A DNA stretch of 64,000 bases, from assembly GCA_900105225.1 (NCBI GenBank), contig LT629764.1, positions 5,104,501-5,168,500 on the forward strand, given 5' to 3'. The notes under the pieces are model-generated. The model was given only the letters and a program-made list of their open reading frames with translations. It was not told where the DNA came from and searched no databases. The DNA comes from Paenibacillaceae bacterium GAS479. GTDB lineage: Bacteria; Bacillota; Bacilli; Paenibacillales; Paenibacillaceae. Shown piece after piece: positions 44,048-52,241 of the stretch; positions within the stretch are counted from its first letter, which is position 1; each line of letters begins with the position of its first letter. Both the position numbers and the translations under genes were made by a program.

Positions 44048-45202
44048 ATGAAACAACTACTGGGATACAGACGTGAAAACGGCAAGGTCGGCATTCGCAA
44101 TCATGTCATCATTCTTCCGGTTGACGATATATCCAACGCTGCCTGTGAGGCGGTTGCGAACCATATTCAAGGTACGATGGCATTGCCTCATGCTTACGGC
44201 AGGCTGCAGTATGGCAAGGATCTGGAGCTTCATTTCCGCACGATGATCGGCACAGGCTCCAACCCCAACGTAGCTGCAGTCATCGTAATCGGCATCGAGC
44301 CCAATTGGACGAATATCATTGCCGAAGGCATTGCCAAAACCGGCAAGCCGGTTGCCGCGTTTTCCATCGAGGGTACAGGCGATCTGGAAGTGGTCCGCCA
44401 AGCTTCCTGGAAGGCTAAAGAATTCGTTCAATGGGCATCCGAGCTGCAGCGCGAGCCTATCGAACTGAGCGAGCTCACGGTGAGCATCAAATGTGGCGAA
44501 TCGGATACAACGACTGGACTTGGCTCATGTCCAACCGTCGCTCAAGCGGTTGATCGGCTGGTTGATGCAGGCGCAACCGTCTTTTTCGGAGAAACGTCCG
44601 AGCTGACCGGAGGGGAGCATCTGATCGCTGATCGCTGCGCCACGCCAGAGCTGCGCGAGAAGTTCATGGCGATTTACGATGATTATATTTCTGAGATCAA
44701 AAGCTCTGGTGTCGATCTGCTGGGCTCTCAACCGACACAAGGCAATATTGCGGGCGGCTTGTCTACCATCGAAGAAAAAGCACTCGGCAATATTGAGAAA
44801 ACAGGCACGAAGCAGGTTGTCGGCGTTCTTGAGCCAGCCGAAATGCCAGGCAACGGGCCGGGACTCTATTTCATGGACACCTCATCGGCTGCAGCCGAGT
44901 GCATTACGCTGATGGCGGCAGGCGGAGCGGTGCTTCACTTTTTCCCAACCGGTCAAGGCAATATTATCGGCAATCCCATCGAGCCAGTCGTTAAAGTAAC
45001 AGCCAACCCAAAAACCGTCGCTTCCATGAACGAACATGTGGACGTCGATTGCAGCGGCTTGCTCTCCCGTGAAATCAACCTGACCGAAGCAGGTGATTTG
45101 TTGATGGACTATCTATGCCGCGTCGTTAACGGCCGTTTAACGGCTGCCGAAGCGCTTGGACATAAGGAATTTGTGATGACGAAGCTTTACCGCAGCGCGT
45201 AA
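44048..45202 (+). CDS. suyB: UxaA-family large subunit, (2R)-sulfolactate sulfo-lyase beta (SuyB-like)
   Basis: A 384-residue partner of the SAF subunit, 4 bases downstream. It has the UxaA/GarD core: [19 protein letters not shown] at the start, [35 protein letters not shown] and [13 protein letters not shown] later, with the Cys residues expected for an iron-sulfur or metal centre. Its neighbours (sulfite exporter, two hydroxyacid dehydrogenases, second exporter) match sulfolactate degradation better than altronate metabolism. A terminator-like hairpin follows. Confidence 0.7.
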   Translation: MKQLLGYRRENGKVGIRNHVIILPVDDISNAACEAVANHIQGTMALPHAYGRLQYGKDLELHFRTMIGTGSNPNVAAVIVIGIEPNWTNIIAEGIAKTGKPVAAFSIEGTGDLEVVRQASWKAKEFVQWASELQREPIELSELTVSIKCGESDTTTGLGSCPTVAQAVDRLVDAGATVFFGETSELTGGEHLIADRCATPELREKFMAIYDDYISEIKSSGVDLLGSQPTQGNIAGGLSTIEEKALGNIEKTGTKQVVGVLEPAEMPGNGPGLYFMDTSSAAAECITLMAAGGAVLHFFPTGQGNIIGNPIEPVVKVTANPKTVASMNEHVDVDCSGLLSREINLTEAGDLLMDYLCRVVNGRLTAAEALGHKEFVMTKLYRSA

Positions 45203-45226
45203 CGCAATTAGACCTAAATTGAAAGG

Positions 45227-45268
45227 CATGTAGCTGGGTGTCTCATTGAGGATCCGGCTACATGTTTT
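45227..45268 (+). terminator. Internal terminator-like hairpin between suyB and comC-like gene
   Basis: CATGTAGCTGG (45227-45237) pairs with CCGGCTACATG (45254-45264) with one T-G, followed by TTTT. It is shorter in T run than a full terminator, so it may reduce but not stop transcription into the dehydrogenase genes. Confidence 0.6.
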
Positions 45269-45282
45269 ACGGGGTGATTTTT

Positions 45283-46353
45283 TTGTCTGAGCGAAGCAAC
45301 ATAGTCACTTTCCAGGCGGAACAATTGACGGAGTTTGGCAAAGAGGTTCTTATGGGGCTAGGAATGACGGAGGGGGATGCACTCCTTGCCTCCGATTCTC
45401 TGGTGCGGGCGGACCTTGAAGGCAACGAGAGTCACGGCATCAGCCGTTTGCCCATCTATGCGAAGCGAATGAAAGAAGGACGAATTTCCGCGAATGCCAA
45501 CGTAAGCTTTGAGCAACTCGGGTCGATTTTGCGGGTGGACGGCAACAACGGTTTAGGGCAGGTGGTCGCTTATCGCGCGATTGAGCAGGCAATACCGCTT
45601 GCCCGAGAAGACGGAATGATCGGTATTTTTATTCGCAACAGCAATCATTTCGGAACGGCCGCTTATTTTTGTCAACAAGCCTGCAAGCAAGAGATGGCCT
45701 TGATCGCGATGACTAATTCTCCTCCGGGAATTGCGCCATGGGGAGGCAAAAAAGCTTTTTTGGGCACAAATCCGCTTGCATTCGGTTTTCCGAGCCGCAG
45801 TGGACCGCCCGTTATTATTGACATGTCATCGAGCGTGGTCGCGCGAGGCAAAATTATATTGGCGAATAAAACGGGCGAATCCATTCCGCAAGGCTGGGCG
45901 ATGGATGAAAATGGCGTTGAAACGACCAGTCCGGCTGCAGCGCTGCGCGGAGCGGTGCTTCCGCTTGGCGGTGCCAAAGGTTATGCGCTTGCGCTGGCGA
46001 TCGAAATGATGTGCGGCGTGCTCAGCGGAGCGGCATACGGTCCACATGTGAATAATCTTTACAGGGACGAGGACCCGCCCGCGAATGTTGGACATAGCTT
46101 CATCCTGATGGATATAGCTAAGTGGATGGATATGGACGATTATTTTGATCTAACGGATCAGCTCCTTCGAGAGATGAAAGAGTCACCAAAAGCATCCGGT
46201 ACGGATGAAATTTTTTATCCAGGAGAGCGCAGATCGAAGGAGTACACCAAGCGCTCCGATGCTGGGCTGACTGTTCCTCTGGAAGTTGTCGTCGAATTGA
46301 AACGGCTTGGCGAAGAAGCCGGAATAGCTTTTCCGGAAGGAGTTCGCTCATGA
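45283..46353 (+). CDS. comC: Malate/L-lactate dehydrogenase type 2, candidate (R)-sulfolactate dehydrogenase (ComC-like)
   Basis: A 356-residue member of the Ldh_2 family, an NAD(P)-dependent fold unlike classical lactate dehydrogenase. ADLEGNESHGISRLPIY, NSNHFGTAAYF and GTNPLAFGFPS are the family marks. TTG 45283 follows GGGGTGAT; an ATG at 45262 falls inside the hairpin. ComC proteins reduce sulfopyruvate to (R)-sulfolactate; paired with the next gene it would invert (S)- to (R)-sulfolactate. Other family members act on ureidoglycolate, malate or 2,3-diketogulonate. Confidence 0.7.
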   Translation: MSERSNIVTFQAEQLTEFGKEVLMGLGMTEGDALLASDSLVRADLEGNESHGISRLPIYAKRMKEGRISANANVSFEQLGSILRVDGNNGLGQVVAYRAIEQAIPLAREDGMIGIFIRNSNHFGTAAYFCQQACKQEMALIAMTNSPPGIAPWGGKKAFLGTNPLAFGFPSRSGPPVIIDMSSSVVARGKIILANKTGESIPQGWAMDENGVETTSPAAALRGAVLPLGGAKGYALALAIEMMCGVLSGAAYGPHVNNLYRDEDPPANVGHSFILMDIAKWMDMDDYFDLTDQLLREMKESPKASGTDEIFYPGERRSKEYTKRSDAGLTVPLEVVVELKRLGEEAGIAFPEGVRS

Positions 46354-47309
46354 AAGCGATCATAACAGAACTCAATTGGCCGATTGGTATTGAGCTCTTG
46401 CAAGAGCAAGGTTGGGAAGTGCTCTACGATCCTGAGCTGTGGAAATATCGCGAGCGGCTGCAGACGGAATTGCAGAACGCCGAGGTTCTCATCGTCCGTA
46501 ATCAAACTAAGGTTGACGCGGAGTTGTTGGGCTGGGGAAATCAACTAAGGGTGGTCGGACGGCTCGGCGTAGGGCTGGATAATATCGATCTTCAGACGGC
46601 CGCAGACCGAAATATTCCGATTATTTTCGGTAAAAACGCTAATGCGACCTCCGTTGCCGAGTATGTCATTTCCGGATTGTTCGCTTCTTCGCGCTTCTTG
46701 CACGGGGCTGATCGGGATGTGAAATCCGGCGGATGGAACCGGAGAAAATATACCGGTGTCGAATTAGCAGGAAAAACACTGGGACTAATCGGAGTCGGGG
46801 AAATTGGCCATCGGGTTGCCGTACGCGCCCGAGCGCTTGGACTGAAAGTGATCGGCTATGATCCTTTTGTTGCGCCGTATGATTTTCCTGCAGCGGAGAG
46901 CGGGATCGAGCTTGTTGAGATGGACCGGGTAATTGCCGAATCCGATTATATCAGCCTGCATGTGCCGTTAACGGCACAGACCAGACATCTGTTCAATCAT
47001 GAGCTTTTCCACAAAATGAAACGAACAGCGATTATTATAAACAGTGCCCGTGGCGGCATAATCGATGAACTTGAGCTTAATGAAGCACTGGAAAACGGAG
47101 TTATCAGCGGTGCAATTCTGGATGTGCTGGAACAGGAGCCTCCGCCACCGGACCATCCGCTGCTGAAACGTCCTAATTGCCTTATTACTCCCCATATAGC
47201 AGGATTGACCGAAGAATCCCAGATCCGTACTGCCGAACTCGTTTCCAATGAAATCATCAGCGAAATGGAAGGGAAACCTTCTTTGTGCAGAGTGAATGGT
47301 AAAAGGTAA
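46350..47309 (+). CDS. slcC: D-2-hydroxyacid dehydrogenase, candidate (S)-sulfolactate dehydrogenase (SlcC-like)
   Basis: A 319-residue NAD-dependent dehydrogenase of the phosphoglycerate-dehydrogenase family. Nucleotide loop GVGEIGHR, substrate Arg in NSARGG, Glu in LEQEPP and catalytic His in TPHIAG are present. It overlaps the previous gene by four bases (ATGA). (S)-sulfolactate dehydrogenase SlcC belongs to this family and works with ComC via sulfopyruvate in Chromohalobacter salexigens. Plain glycerate or hydroxypyruvate reductase is the alternative. Confidence 0.7.
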   Translation: MKAIITELNWPIGIELLQEQGWEVLYDPELWKYRERLQTELQNAEVLIVRNQTKVDAELLGWGNQLRVVGRLGVGLDNIDLQTAADRNIPIIFGKNANATSVAEYVISGLFASSRFLHGADRDVKSGGWNRRKYTGVELAGKTLGLIGVGEIGHRVAVRARALGLKVIGYDPFVAPYDFPAAESGIELVEMDRVIAESDYISLHVPLTAQTRHLFNHELFHKMKRTAIIINSARGGIIDELELNEALENGVISGAILDVLEQEPPPPDHPLLKRPNCLITPHIAGLTEESQIRTAELVSNEIISEMEGKPSLCRVNGKR

Positions 47310-47350
47310 GAACTAGAGATGAGCTCAACGTCAGGGAGTTGATCGTTCGC

Positions 47351-48400
47351 ATGCCATCCGTACAGCTTCAATCCCAGCCAAGTAAGATGCAGCCGCAATC
47401 GGCCAACCGCTGGAAAGGGCTTATAAAAGGAATTGCGCTGACGGTAGTTTTAGCCTATATTTCAGGAAACATCGCTGAGCTTCCCTTTTTCTCGATTATG
47501 GGTATCATGATTATTTCCATTATGCTCGGTGTAGTGTGGAATTCGTTTATGGATGTGCCCCTTGATGCATCCGCCGGCATAACCTTCAGCAGCAAATACT
47601 TGCTGCGAGCTGGCATTATTTTGATGGGGCTGCGCTTAAACTTGGGTCAAATCGCTGATGCGGGATTATCCGTTTTACTAATTGATATCATTGTAATCGC
47701 CGTCACGTTACTTGTAATGATCTATCTCGGTCATAAAATGGGTGTCGACAAACATCTGTCGGCGCTGCTGGCAGTCGGTACCGCTATATGCGGAGCTGCG
47801 GCGATTGTCGCTGTTGCTCCACTGATTGGAGCCAAAAAGGAACTAACGGCGATATCCGTTGCTTGTATAGCCACTCTTGGTACAATTGGGGCGCTCGTTT
47901 ATATCTTTTTATATCCCTACATGGGATTAGAGCCTTATCTGTACGGTGTGCTCGCAGGCTCAACTTTGCATGAATTGGCACATGTCATAGCAGCAGGAGT
48001 GCCAAGTGGGACGGTCGGGAGCAACGCAGCGATTGTCGTCAAACTCGGTAGAGTTGCCTTATTAATTCCGGTTGCCTTGATATTGGCCTACTTTTATCGT
48101 TCGAAGGATGAGCGGGCGCAAGGGGCGAAAAAAGGATTCAAAAACTTGCCAATCCCGTGGTTTATCTTTGGATTCTTGGCGATGAGCATCGTCAACACGA
48201 TGGGGATATTGCCTGAAGCGTTCATTACGGCGCTAATAGCGGTAAGCGTATTTTTATTGGCCGCCGCTATGGCAGGGCTTGGCTTGAACATCAAACTCGG
48301 TGATTTTAAGAAGGTCGGGAAAAATGCGATTATCGTTGCCATCTTCGGATTTATTGTTCTGGCGCTATTAGGCCAATTGTTAATTGCCGTTTTTTATTAA
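47351..48400 (+). CDS. YeiH/UPF0324-family exporter (CuyZ-like)
   Basis: A 349-residue polytopic membrane protein with about ten hydrophobic segments. GTAICGAAAIVAVAPLIGA and the STLHELAHVIAAG segment are typical of the YeiH family, whose members next to sulfonate genes (CuyZ type) are thought to export sulfite or sulfate. ATG 47351 is 13 bases after AGGGAG; TTG 47339 is too close to that site. It ends the operon before a strong bidirectional terminator. Confidence 0.83.
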   Translation: MPSVQLQSQPSKMQPQSANRWKGLIKGIALTVVLAYISGNIAELPFFSIMGIMIISIMLGVVWNSFMDVPLDASAGITFSSKYLLRAGIILMGLRLNLGQIADAGLSVLLIDIIVIAVTLLVMIYLGHKMGVDKHLSALLAVGTAICGAAAIVAVAPLIGAKKELTAISVACIATLGTIGALVYIFLYPYMGLEPYLYGVLAGSTLHELAHVIAAGVPSGTVGSNAAIVVKLGRVALLIPVALILAYFYRSKDERAQGAKKGFKNLPIPWFIFGFLAMSIVNTMGILPEAFITALIAVSVFLLAAAMAGLGLNIKLGDFKKVGKNAIIVAIFGFIVLALLGQLLIAVFY

Positions 48401-48414
48401 TTGGTTCTAAAATG

Positions 48415-48467
48415 AAAAAGTACGACTTACCTGCTCATGAAAAGGGCGGGTAGGTCGTACTTTTTTT
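48415..48467. terminator. Bidirectional terminator at end of sulfonate operon
   Basis: A long stem: 48415-48434 (AAAAAGTACGACTTACCTGC) with 48446-48465, a few G-T pairs, then T run to 48467. On the minus strand it also ends with T-rich sequence, serving the small minus gene at 48483. Confidence 0.9.
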
Positions 48468-48482
48468 ATTTAAGGCATCGAT

Positions 48483-48608
48483 TTAAAAGCCGCGAACTTC
48501 ATCTTCCAAGTGTTTATCCTGCCTAATTTCCATGACGAAGAAAAATGATGCGGCTACGAATAACAAAGCAACTGCTGCTTCTTGAACCCATTGTACCAAA
48601 AGGATCAC
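48483..48608 (-). CDS. Small single-TM protein, 41 residues
   Basis: A short frame of 41 residues from GTG 48608 (or 38 from TTG 48599, with GGTGAT in front). The sequence has one hydrophobic helix, EAAVALLFVAASFFFVM, followed by a charged cytoplasmic-looking tail, EIRQDKHLEDEVRGF. AAAGGGCG stands before the GTG. A consensus sigma-A promoter (48648-48676, minus) lies 40 bases upstream and a terminator follows the stop, so a complete transcription unit is present. I recognise no family; small membrane-associated regulators of transporters or oxidases are possible analogues. Confidence 0.6.
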   Translation of the reverse strand: MILLVQWVQEAAVALLFVAASFFFVMEIRQDKHLEDEVRGF

Positions 48609-48647
48609 CGCCCTTTTTTTAATTCGCATTGGATTACTTGTAATTAT

Positions 48648-48676
48648 AATATAGGTATTGGATACTCATCTGTCAA
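48648..48676 (-). promoter_or_regulatory. Sigma-A promoter of the 41-residue protein
   Basis: On the minus strand TTGACA (48676-48671), exactly 17 bases, TATATT (48653-48648). Confidence 0.78.
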
Positions 48677-48720
48677 TATCCATTGTAAAGATTGGGCGTT
48701 GGGACAGCTTTCCTCCAGAG

Positions 48721-49731
48721 TTACCTTATAGGAACAGCATATACGATATGCAGCAGGCCATTAATTTGCTGATGTTTGGTCAGGTAACCAAGCTCATCGA
48801 ACAGCTGCAGCAAATTCGCGAGCGAATGGGGCACTGTAAGTGCTCCTTCGCTTTCTGCTGTTTCCAGTTCCTTTTCCGACTGCATGAGGTCGGTAATGCA
48901 AATACGCCCGCGAGGCTTCAGCACTCGGCGCATTTCATGAATGGCGAGCACCTTCTGCTCGTCCGTTAAATGGTGGAAGGCGAAGCTGGAGACGATGAAG
49001 TCAAATCGACTCTCTAAATAAGGGAGGGCTAGAAAATTGCCCAGCTTCGTCTCCATGTTGGGAAATTTGAATTGGCAACGCTTCAGCATTTCCTTCGATT
49101 GATCGACCCCCGCCATTTCCACGCCCCTTTCCATTAACTTTCCGGCTAAGTTCCCTGTACCGGTTCCAATATCCAACCCTTTTTCGCCTAGAGCTGGATT
49201 GAGCCATCTCACTGTTAATTGCAAGGCTTCCTCATAATCCTTGTATTCCCGCAAGCCATCATTATGAACACGCTCATCATGATTTATCGCCAACCGATCA
49301 AAACCCCATTTATCCTGCCAGCTGTTCCGCTGCTCACGCAGTCTTTTTGAACCTTCAGCCAGTTCATAGATATTATCTAGCGGAAGTTTTTGCTCTCTTT
49401 TTAAGCTATCGATCATACCGTCGGTGGTCTCGATGATTCCCTTGATCTCCAGCCACTTGGAAAATAATACGGAGCGCTGAAGCTCCAGATAATATTGCAA
49501 CTCTTGTTTGTCTGCATGTTCGATTTTCTCCAAGGCTAACTTGATGTCGCCAATGGCCATGCCTGCTTCGCGCAAAGCAATTATGGTTTGCAGACGCCAT
49601 ATATTCTGTTCGCTGAACTCGCGGTATTGGTTATTCTCCTGTTTATCGGGTTTGATTAGCCCTTTTTCCTCGTAAAAACGAATGGTGCGGGCAGAAATAT
49701 TGAGTTTCTCCGCCGCTTCTTTGATTTTCAT
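48721..49731 (-). CDS. MerR-family regulator fused to a SAM-dependent methyltransferase
   Basis: A 336-residue two-domain protein. Residues about 1-70 are a MerR winged HTH (MKIKEAAEKLNISARTIRFYEEKGLIKP) followed by the dimerisation helix to about 120. From about 150 comes a class I methyltransferase with motif I LDIGTGTGNLAG, an acidic GVDQSKEML and FDFIVSSFAFHHL. It is divergent from the amidohydrolase gene, and a MerR-type promoter lies between them. The fused domain may sense S-adenosylmethionine or a methyl acceptor. Confidence 0.88.
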   Translation of the reverse strand: MKIKEAAEKLNISARTIRFYEEKGLIKPDKQENNQYREFSEQNIWRLQTIIALREAGMAIGDIKLALEKIEHADKQELQYYLELQRSVLFSKWLEIKGIIETTDGMIDSLKREQKLPLDNIYELAEGSKRLREQRNSWQDKWGFDRLAINHDERVHNDGLREYKDYEEALQLTVRWLNPALGEKGLDIGTGTGNLAGKLMERGVEMAGVDQSKEMLKRCQFKFPNMETKLGNFLALPYLESRFDFIVSSFAFHHLTDEQKVLAIHEMRRVLKPRGRICITDLMQSEKELETAESEGALTVPHSLANLLQLFDELGYLTKHQQINGLLHIVYAVPIR

Positions 49732-49756
49732 CCTATCCCGCCTTTATATGAGTCCC

Positions 49757-49787
49757 TTGACCTTCACGTAACGGAAACGTTTAAGGT
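49757..49787 (+). promoter_or_regulatory. MerR-type promoter with 19-bp spacer
   Basis: TTGACC (49757-49762), 19 bases, TAAGGT (49782-49787). Dyad ACCTT (49760-49764) and AAGGT (49783-49787) spans the spacer, with partial inner ACGT repeats. The long spacer and TAAGGT -10 are the classic MerR-activated layout. It drives the amidohydrolase gene. Confidence 0.75.
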
Positions 49788-49826
49788 AATCGTATCACAG
49801 CTTAACTATAGGAGGTACTAGACACT

Positions 49827-51113
49827 ATGAAATCAGTGATTAAGGGCGTTACGATTTTAACGATGAATGACGAGATTCCTTTTGTGGGAGATATTTTGAT
49901 TGAAGGGGATCGCATTGCGGATATTGGAACGGAAATAACGGCTGACGCCGACGAGCTAATAATCGGAACGGGCATGGCAGCGATGCCAGGACTGATTAAC
50001 GCTCATCAACATACACCGATGAGTTTGTTGAGAGGTTTTTCCGATGATCTCAAGCTAATGGACTGGCTGGACAAAAAAATGCTCCCTGCGGAAGCGAAGA
50101 TGACCCCGGAAGATGTGTATTGGGGCGCTAAGCTTTCCATGGCCGAAATGATCCGATCCGGCACAACGACGTTTGCAGATATGTATATCAATATGAATGA
50201 AATTGCCTTCGCGGTTGAGGAAGTTGGTATGCGTGCCTCTTTGACACGTGGATTGATCTTTCTAACAGATGACGGCGGCAGGAGAATGAACGAAGCACTT
50301 GATCTGATCAACCGATGGAGGGGCAAGGCTGATGGGCGGATCACGACAATGCTGGGGCCTCATTCACCCTACACATGTCCGCCTGAGCCTTTTATGGAAG
50401 TGATAACTTTAGCGGAGAAGCTGAACGTACCCATTCATACTCATTTGGCGGAGACGAAAGAAGAGGTCATTAAACTAAGAGACAAATACAATCAAACTCC
50501 TGCCGAGTATTTATATCATATTGGCCTCTTTGAGAGGGCGCATGTTTTGTTAGCTCACTGTGTTCATTTGAACCGTCGGGATATAGGGTTGTTAAAAGGA
50601 ATGCGGGGCGGGGTGTCCCATAACCCTGTCAGCAACTTAAAGCTGGGATGCGGCATCGCCCCGGTGCTTGACATGATCGAACAAGGAATAACAGTTGGTT
50701 TAGGCACCGATGGAGCAGGAAGCGCTACGACTGTTGATATGTTTGAGGGAATAAAAAGTGCAACTTGGCTGCAAAAGCTGGAATACGGCGACCCAACACG
50801 ATTGCCAGCCTCACAAGCTTTGCGTATGGCGACCCGAGAAAGCGCCAAATTGCTGAACATCGATTACGAGGTTGGGACCCTCGAAATCGGCAAGAAGGCT
50901 GACATCATTTTAGTCGACATGTTAAAGCCCCATTTGCAGCCGATTCACCATATTGAATCTCTTCTTGCATACAGCTCTAATGGTGGAGATGTGGATACAA
51001 CAATTGTGAATGGTAAAGTGCTCATGAGAGGGGGACAACTGCTTACTATAGATGAAGAAGAATTGTATAAAGAAGTTTCAAGTCGTGCCAAGCGAATTAC
51101 AGAAGGAATTTAA
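49827..51113 (+). CDS. Amidohydrolase, probable S-adenosylhomocysteine/methylthioadenosine deaminase type
   Basis: A 428-residue metal-dependent deaminase of the MtaD/SsnA/TrzN family. N-terminal beta domain, then GLINAHQHTPMSLLRGF (metal His pair), HTHLAET, LAHCVHL and GLGTDGAGS, the four metal/catalytic sites. The length fits MtaD-like enzymes. ATAGGAGGT precedes the ATG. It would deaminate SAH, methylthioadenosine or a related purine, and is controlled from a MerR-type promoter by the divergent MerR-methyltransferase. Confidence 0.85.
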   Translation: MKSVIKGVTILTMNDEIPFVGDILIEGDRIADIGTEITADADELIIGTGMAAMPGLINAHQHTPMSLLRGFSDDLKLMDWLDKKMLPAEAKMTPEDVYWGAKLSMAEMIRSGTTTFADMYINMNEIAFAVEEVGMRASLTRGLIFLTDDGGRRMNEALDLINRWRGKADGRITTMLGPHSPYTCPPEPFMEVITLAEKLNVPIHTHLAETKEEVIKLRDKYNQTPAEYLYHIGLFERAHVLLAHCVHLNRRDIGLLKGMRGGVSHNPVSNLKLGCGIAPVLDMIEQGITVGLGTDGAGSATTVDMFEGIKSATWLQKLEYGDPTRLPASQALRMATRESAKLLNIDYEVGTLEIGKKADIILVDMLKPHLQPIHHIESLLAYSSNGGDVDTTIVNGKVLMRGGQLLTIDEEELYKEVSSRAKRITEGI

Positions 51114-51126
51114 ATAGAGGTCATAG

Positions 51127-51162
51127 AATTGGTGACATCCTTGATGTCATCAATTTGTTGTT
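51127..51162 (+). terminator. Terminator after amidohydrolase gene
   Basis: AATTGGTGACATC (51127-51139) pairs with GATGTCATCAATT (51143-51155) with one G-T. The T tail is weak (TGTTGTT). Confidence 0.7.
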
Positions 51163-51214
51163 ATAATGGCTGTAGAAATGCGAGGTGGAACGTTGAAACG
51201 GACCGATAGGCTGA

Positions 51215-51436
51215 TGGGGGCATTCCTTTGTACTCAATGACAGGCCCGACAGGTGGATTCCGCTTATTCCGGATGAGGACTTTAATCAGCATCTACAAGT
51301 GCTTATTAGCGAACAGCGAGAGGATGGAGGATGGCCGATCAGTTGGCCGCCCGTCAGCCCAGGTGGAGAAGCGGAGTGGCGGGGGAGTATGACCGTAGAT
51401 CGGTTATTAACGTTGAGGTCCTTCGGGATGATTTGA
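51215..51436 (+). pseudogene. 3' fragment of a decayed gene (squalene-hopene/prenyltransferase-like repeat protein)
   Basis: An open stretch of about 73 codons without a start or ribosome site: it contains HSFVLNDRPDRW, then EQREDGGWPISWPP and EAEWRGSMTVDRLLTLRSFG before a TGA at 51434-51436. The QxxDGGW and EWRG-type motifs resemble repeat modules in squalene-hopene-cyclase-like Bacilli proteins. A stop directly precedes it in frame, so only the C-terminus remains. Confidence 0.55.
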
Positions 51437-51542
51437 TGTCCAGATGCGGAGATCAAAGCGATCTTTGACTTGCTTGCTAGGGCGCATAAGTGCATATTTT
51501 AAGCTTTTCAGGAATGTATTTATTATTATATAAATATATAAC

Positions 51543-51576
51543 AAACCCCAACAATAAATTATTGATGGGGTTTTAT
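51543..51576 (+). terminator. Terminator-like hairpin in the gene-poor stretch
   Basis: AAACCCCA (51543-51550) pairs with TGGGGTTT (51566-51573); the loop side also pairs as CAATAA with TTATTG. TTTT follows. It probably belonged to the decayed gene. Confidence 0.75.
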
Positions 51577-52241
51577 TATGGGCTAATTCATATTAATATA
51601 CCGATCTAATCGTTATTGAAGAACCCGATAATTTTAGCTGGAATTATGGGATACGTTCATTTTAGATGTCAAAACGTCCAGAATTAGGAGATGAATTGTG
51701 TCGAAAATGAGCAGCTCATGGCAAAATAGCTCTATTCCCCCTCGACTTTAAGACGAAACGCTCCTCTTTTGCAAACTCCAACAATGCACATCAATATCTT
51801 TACATTCATATCAGCAATCGTTATCTATATAATTATTCCATAAAAAATAAACATTTATATTGAGATAAAGTAGGATCAGTAAAACTAAATTCCTTCTATT
51901 GTAATTTGGTTTGCAATATGTAATCATAACTCCAACTTAGATAAAAAGTATGGTTAGGCTGTTTGGTGATTTCATGCATAAACCGTCCAGATCGAAAACG
52001 CTATTGTCCTGATTGACAATGAAACAGTGAAAGCAGGGGATTAAGATGAAGGGGTACAACAAGCGGCAAAGGAAAAACTTTCGGATATGACTATTTTAGA
52101 GGAGGAGACTTTTGGTTAGTTGTAACCGCTTTCTCGAATAACTGAACATGTCCGTGCCTGCTAATAATGACGACTGGTCAACAACTACAAGGAGGTGGAG
52201 TTTCCAGAATCAGCCGATGGTCGCTGAGTGGAAACGATAAG
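51577..52241. other. AT-rich stretch without an intact gene
   Basis: No complete gene, RNA or mobile element was seen in these 665 bases. A possible decayed coding remnant lies at 51985-52119 (plus): the frame reads VQIENAIVLIDNETVKAGD, a TAA, then QQAAKEKLSDMTILEEETFG. It has no assignable family. The rest is AT-rich intergenic DNA. Confidence 0.5.

Noticed and set aside
43765-45202. Reading the two genes as a split altronate or galactarate dehydratase (UxaA/GarD).
   Set aside because: The family is shared, but the separate small subunit and the neighbours (two exporter types linked with sulfite, ComC-like and SlcC-like genes, SLA-type aldehyde dehydrogenase) fit sulfolactate lyase better. 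No other uronate genes such as uxaC or uxaB are present. The possibility is not fully excluded.
51286-51495. A minus-strand open frame of 69 codons in the gene-poor stretch.
   Set aside because: It is antisense to the decayed fragment whose plus-strand translation shows recognisable motifs; no ribosome site or promoter.
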